The position numbers and the translations under genes were made by a program. Source: an uncultured Acidobacteriota bacterium (GTDB taxonomy: Bacteria; Acidobacteriota; Blastocatellia; RBC074). From it: DNA of 36,401 nt. Under the pieces are notes generated by a model. The model searched no databases. It was not told where the DNA came from and saw only the letters and a list, made by a program, of their open reading frames with translations. The DNA is taken from NCBI GenBank assembly GCA_903828635.1, contig CAIKMY010000185.1, positions 1 to 36,401 on the forward strand. Reading direction: 5' to 3'. This document shows, piece after piece, positions 33,410 through 36,401 of the stretch. How positions within the stretch are numbered: position 1 is the stretch's first letter; every line of letters begins with the position of its first letter.

Positions 33410-35967
33410 TCACGGCTCTTGGCCAGGTAACCTTGCGCCAATGGGGGCAGCATCGTCTGCGTACATTGCTGACGATTCTCGGTATTGCCCTTGGAGTCTC
33501 CGTCTTCTTTGCCGTGCGTACCGCCAACCTGACACTGCTCAGCTCACTGACCATGACGGTTGAGAAACTGGCGGGAAAGGCGACTCTGCAGATCGTCGGC
33601 GACGAGGGGGGCTTTCCCGAGGGTGTCTGGGACGCTGTCAGGGATACGCCGGGAGTCCGCGTTGCCCAGCCGGTGATCGAGGTACTGGCGAGCACCGCCT
33701 TTGCCGATGAGGGCAATCTGCTGATCGTCGGTGTCGATATGCTTGGCGATCGTGAGTTGCGTGAGTACCAGTTTGACGAGCAGGGCAGCGAGATTGCCGA
33801 TCCGCTGATCGCCCTTGCCCAACCGGACTCGATTCTTGTCTCGCGCAAGTTCGCCGAGCGGCATGGTCTTGGCGATGGCGACAAGCTGCCACTATATACT
33901 TCGCAGGGCAAAAAGGATTTCGTTATTCGCGGCATCATTCAGCCGGCGGGCATCGGCGAGATCTTTGACGGCCAGATCGCGGTGATGGACGTCTTCAACG
34001 CGCAGTTCGTCTTTGGCCGCGGGCGTAACATCGACCGCATCGATCTGATCAACGAGCCGGATGTCGATGTCCGTGATCTCACCACGAGGTTACGGGCGGT
34101 TCTGCCCGCCGGCGTCGAGGTGACTCCGCCGTCGGCACGCGGCCAGGGGATTGAGAAAGCGGTCTCGGCAATGCGCATCGGGATGATGATTGCCAGCTTC
34201 ATCGCTTTGCTGGTCGGTGTCTTTATTATCTTCAATACCTTCAATATCGCGGTCAATCAGCGGTGGAAGGAGATCGGTATCCTGCGGGCGATTGGCGTCG
34301 AGCGGCGCAATGTGCAGGCAATGTTTCTTGTCGAGTCCCTGCTGATGGGGGTTATTGGCAGTCTGGTGGGCATCGGGCTTGGCTACCTGCTGGCGATTGG
34401 CGCCGAGCGGCTGATGAGCGAGGTTGCGGCAAAGATCTTCAGCTATGTTGCGACGCAGCAGCCACCGGTCTTTCGCCGCGACTATGCGTTGAGCTCGCTG
34501 GCGATCGGCGTCATCTCGTCACTGGCCGGGGCCTTGCTGCCGGCGCGAGCGGCATCGCTGCTCAATCCGGTGCTCGCCCTGCACAATGTCGAGACGCGGC
34601 AACGGGAGAATGTTCTGGGCCGCGGTCGGATGGTTTGCGGGCTGGTGCTGGCGATTGCCGGACTGTTGCTCGTCAGCTTTGCGCCGGTTCGTGTCGGCCT
34701 CGATTATCAGTTTGTCTATCCGCTGCTGATGATCCTTGGACTGGTTCTGCTGCTGCCGCGCATCTCCGAGCTGACGGCACGAAGCCTGCGGCCATTGATG
34801 GATCGCTGCTTTGGCTCGGAAGGGCTGCTGGCGGTGGAGGCGATAATCCAGTCACCACGGCGCACCTCGGCGACCGTTGGTGCGCTGATGATCGGCCTCT
34901 CGTTTGTCTTCTCGACCAGTGCCTATGTCGGCAGCTACCAGCAAACGGTTTCCGACTGGATGACACGATTCATCAATTCCGACCTGATCATTTCCGCCTC
35001 AGACATGGCCCGCTCGCGCAGCTATCACTTCAGCGAGGATCTGAGTGCAAAGCTGGCCGCGCTCCCCGGTGTCAGGCGCATCGAGAATGTTCGTTTTCTC
35101 TTCATGCCCTACGCCGATGACTCGATTGCTGTTGTCACTTTCGAGATGGACGGCTGGTTTGCCCGGGTCCGTAATGCTCTCGAAGATGCCGACGAGGATG
35201 AAGTACGGCCAAGGCTGATCGCCGGCGAGGGTGTCATTATTTCGCGCAACCTTGCCAACCGCTATGGCCTCAAGGTCGGAGACAAGCTGCGCCTTGCCGC
35301 GCCGACTGCACCATTCGAGATGCCCATTCTCGCCGTGCTTACCGACTATACCTCTGAAAAGGGCTCGGTCTTTTTCGATCGCGCGCTCTACAAGCGCTAC
35401 TGGAACGATGCTGCCGTCGATCTGATCGATGTCAACCTGGTCGACCCGGCGCGAACTGGTGAGACGAAGCAGGCGATTCAGAAGTTGCTGCGCGGCGAGC
35501 ATCGTGCCTTTATTTACACCAATGCCGAATACAAGCGCTGGGTACTGCAACTGATCGATGGATTCTTTCTGATCAATTACATGCAGACAGTGGTGGCGAT
35601 CATCATTGCCGCGCTCGGGATCGTCAACACGCTGATCATTTCGGTTGCCGAGCGCAAGCGCGAATTGGGCGTCTTGCGGGCGATTGGCGGGTTGCGTACC
35701 CAGATCCGCCGGATGATTCTGCTTGAAGCCGCAGTGATTGCCGTCATTGGCGTGCTCAGCGGAGTGATTGCCGGGACGATGAATACCTGGTTTCTGATAA
35801 GAACCGCGGCCTCGATGATTGGCGGGTTCACGATACCTTTTCGCTTTCCCTGGCTGCTGGCACTGCTGGCGCTGCCGCTGACGCTGCTGATTTCGCTGGC
35901 AGCCGCATGGTGGCCGGCAAGGAAAGCGGTCAATCTCAATGTTGTCGAGGCGATTGGTTACGAGTAG
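33406..35967 (+). CDS. Large FtsX/YbbP-like ABC permease
   Basis: This 853-residue permease has two FtsX-type halves. The first has a helix near residues 18-40, a periplasmic domain and three helices (about 262-400) with the coupling segment NQRWKEIGILRAIGVERRNV. Two helices link to the second half, which has its own periplasmic domain and ends in three helices with AERKRELGVLRAIGGLRTQI and PARKAVNLNVVEAIGYE. This ten-helix layout and length match YbbP-type permeases paired with a YbbA ATPase; LolC/E are shorter. The LolA-like gene follows 3 bases later, which suggests handling of lipoproteins or lipids between the membranes. Confidence 0.93.
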   Translation: MITALGQVTLRQWGQHRLRTLLTILGIALGVSVFFAVRTANLTLLSSLTMTVEKLAGKATLQIVGDEGGFPEGVWDAVRDTPGVRVAQPVIEVLASTAFADEGNLLIVGVDMLGDRELREYQFDEQGSEIADPLIALAQPDSILVSRKFAERHGLGDGDKLPLYTSQGKKDFVIRGIIQPAGIGEIFDGQIAVMDVFNAQFVFGRGRNIDRIDLINEPDVDVRDLTTRLRAVLPAGVEVTPPSARGQGIEKAVSAMRIGMMIASFIALLVGVFIIFNTFNIAVNQRWKEIGILRAIGVERRNVQAMFLVESLLMGVIGSLVGIGLGYLLAIGAERLMSEVAAKIFSYVATQQPPVFRRDYALSSLAIGVISSLAGALLPARAASLLNPVLALHNVETRQRENVLGRGRMVCGLVLAIAGLLLVSFAPVRVGLDYQFVYPLLMILGLVLLLPRISELTARSLRPLMDRCFGSEGLLAVEAIIQSPRRTSATVGALMIGLSFVFSTSAYVGSYQQTVSDWMTRFINSDLIISASDMARSRSYHFSEDLSAKLAALPGVRRIENVRFLFMPYADDSIAVVTFEMDGWFARVRNALEDADEDEVRPRLIAGEGVIISRNLANRYGLKVGDKLRLAAPTAPFEMPILAVLTDYTSEKGSVFFDRALYKRYWNDAAVDLIDVNLVDPARTGETKQAIQKLLRGEHRAFIYTNAEYKRWVLQLIDGFFLINYMQTVVAIIIAALGIVNTLIISVAERKRELGVLRAIGGLRTQIRRMILLEAAVIAVIGVLSGVIAGTMNTWFLIRTAASMIGGFTIPFRFPWLLALLALPLTLLISLAAAWWPARKAVNLNVVEAIGYE

Positions 35968-35970
35968 ATT

Positions 35971-36401
35971 ATGACAGTACTCAGCATCATTCTCTGGATT
36001 CTGCTTCCAACCGGTGTGCCGGAGGCGCGCGCGATCATGGAGTCTGTTTACCGGCAGGATAACAGTCGTGACACCAGCTGGCGCGCGGTGATGGATGTCT
36101 ACGATCGCAAGGGCACGATGCGCCGCAAGCGGTTCAATTATCGCAAACTGGGATCGCTCGGCAACAGCCGAACGCTGCTCCGCTTCTTTGATCCGGCAGA
36201 GGTGCGCGGGGTTGGCCTCCTCTCGCTCAACGAGAGTGGGACGGCTGATCGCCAATGGATGTATACACCGGCGATTCAGCGTGTCCGCCGGATCGCGGCG
36301 CAGGAGCGTCGCCAGCGATTCCTCGGAACCGATTTCACCAACGAGGACATGGCCGAGCGCGTGCTTGACGACTTCAATTACCGTTTGCTGAGTGAGGGGG
36401 A
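35971..36401 (+). CDS. Outer-membrane lipoprotein-sorting protein (LolA-like), cut by window end
   Basis: The first 143 codons are present. The N-terminus MTVLSIILWILLPTGVPEARA is a signal peptide. The following strings are diagnostic of the LolA-like sorting family: RFFDPAEVRGVGLLSLNE, QWMYTPAIQRVRRIAAQERR and FLGTDFTNEDM. Members carry lipids or lipoproteins across the periplasm. It begins 3 bases after the permease stop, completing an ATPase-permease-carrier cassette. The C-terminus lies outside the window. Confidence 0.9.
   Translation, partial: MTVLSIILWILLPTGVPEARAIMESVYRQDNSRDTSWRAVMDVYDRKGTMRRKRFNYRKLGSLGNSRTLLRFFDPAEVRGVGLLSLNESGTADRQWMYTPAIQRVRRIAAQERRQRFLGTDFTNEDMAERVLDDFNYRLLSEG

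Noticed and set aside
34999-36255. 418-codon minus-strand open frame
   Set aside because: It lies opposite the YbbP-like permease and the LolA-like gene, both strongly supported; its composition (many Gln, His and Arg) is that of an antisense shadow.

Overview
The window looks like a chromosomal segment of a Gram-negative bacterium with moderately high GC. It has a class A RNase P RNA, Shine-Dalgarno-led genes, an outer-membrane lipoprotein-sorting gene, and a Planctomycete-cytochrome/PSD1 gene paired with a DUF1501 gene. That pair is common in Planctomycetota, Verrucomicrobiota and Acidobacteriota. With the acetyl-xylan-esterase-like hydrolase, GH3 enzyme and many MacB-type permeases, I lean to Acidobacteriota (possibly Blastocatellia). 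This is inference; no lineage marker is decisive.

Layout. 1-210 is a block of short tandem repeats, followed by rnpB (243-660). 730-5871 (+) holds a TPR protein, a small zinc-finger membrane protein, the PSCyt1/PSCyt2/PSD1 protein and its DUF1501 partner. After a 418-base gap comes a small zinc-ribbon membrane protein (6290). 6707-10581 (-) holds a small unknown protein, a secreted alpha/beta hydrolase overlapping another small protein, and an MreB-like actin homologue. 10969-14130 (+) holds a GH3 glycosidase and a DUF3810 protein that has lost its HExxH motif.

The most interesting unit is 14892-18314 (+): a xanthorhodopsin-like proton pump, a Brp/Blh beta-carotene dioxygenase that makes retinal, and the lycopene cyclase CrtY that makes beta-carotene. 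The rhodopsin has the Asp/Thr/Glu pump motif, the Schiff-base lysine and the helix-E glycine that opens a fenestration for a carotenoid antenna in xanthorhodopsin. crtE, crtB and crtI are not in the window, so lycopene must be made from elsewhere.

18340-23600 (-) is a GldA/GldF/GldG-like ABC system with DUF4340 and a small secreted protein; the permease is broken by a frameshift in a six-T run. 23800-27123 (-) holds an FprA-type NADPH-ferredoxin reductase, an HSL-family esterase and a short-chain dehydrogenase. 27650-36401 (+) is a long co-directional run: two MacB-like permeases, an MFS transporter, a Tat-exported heavy-metal-binding protein, a LolD/YbbA-like ATPase, a YbbP-like permease and a LolA-like sorting protein cut by the window end. 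The last ATPase, permease and metal protein overlap at start/stop codons.

A second theme is non-coding. Most long intergenic gaps carry a different short tandem repeat (7-22 bp units). At several genes, including the rhodopsin, the repeat abuts or contains the Shine-Dalgarno sequence.
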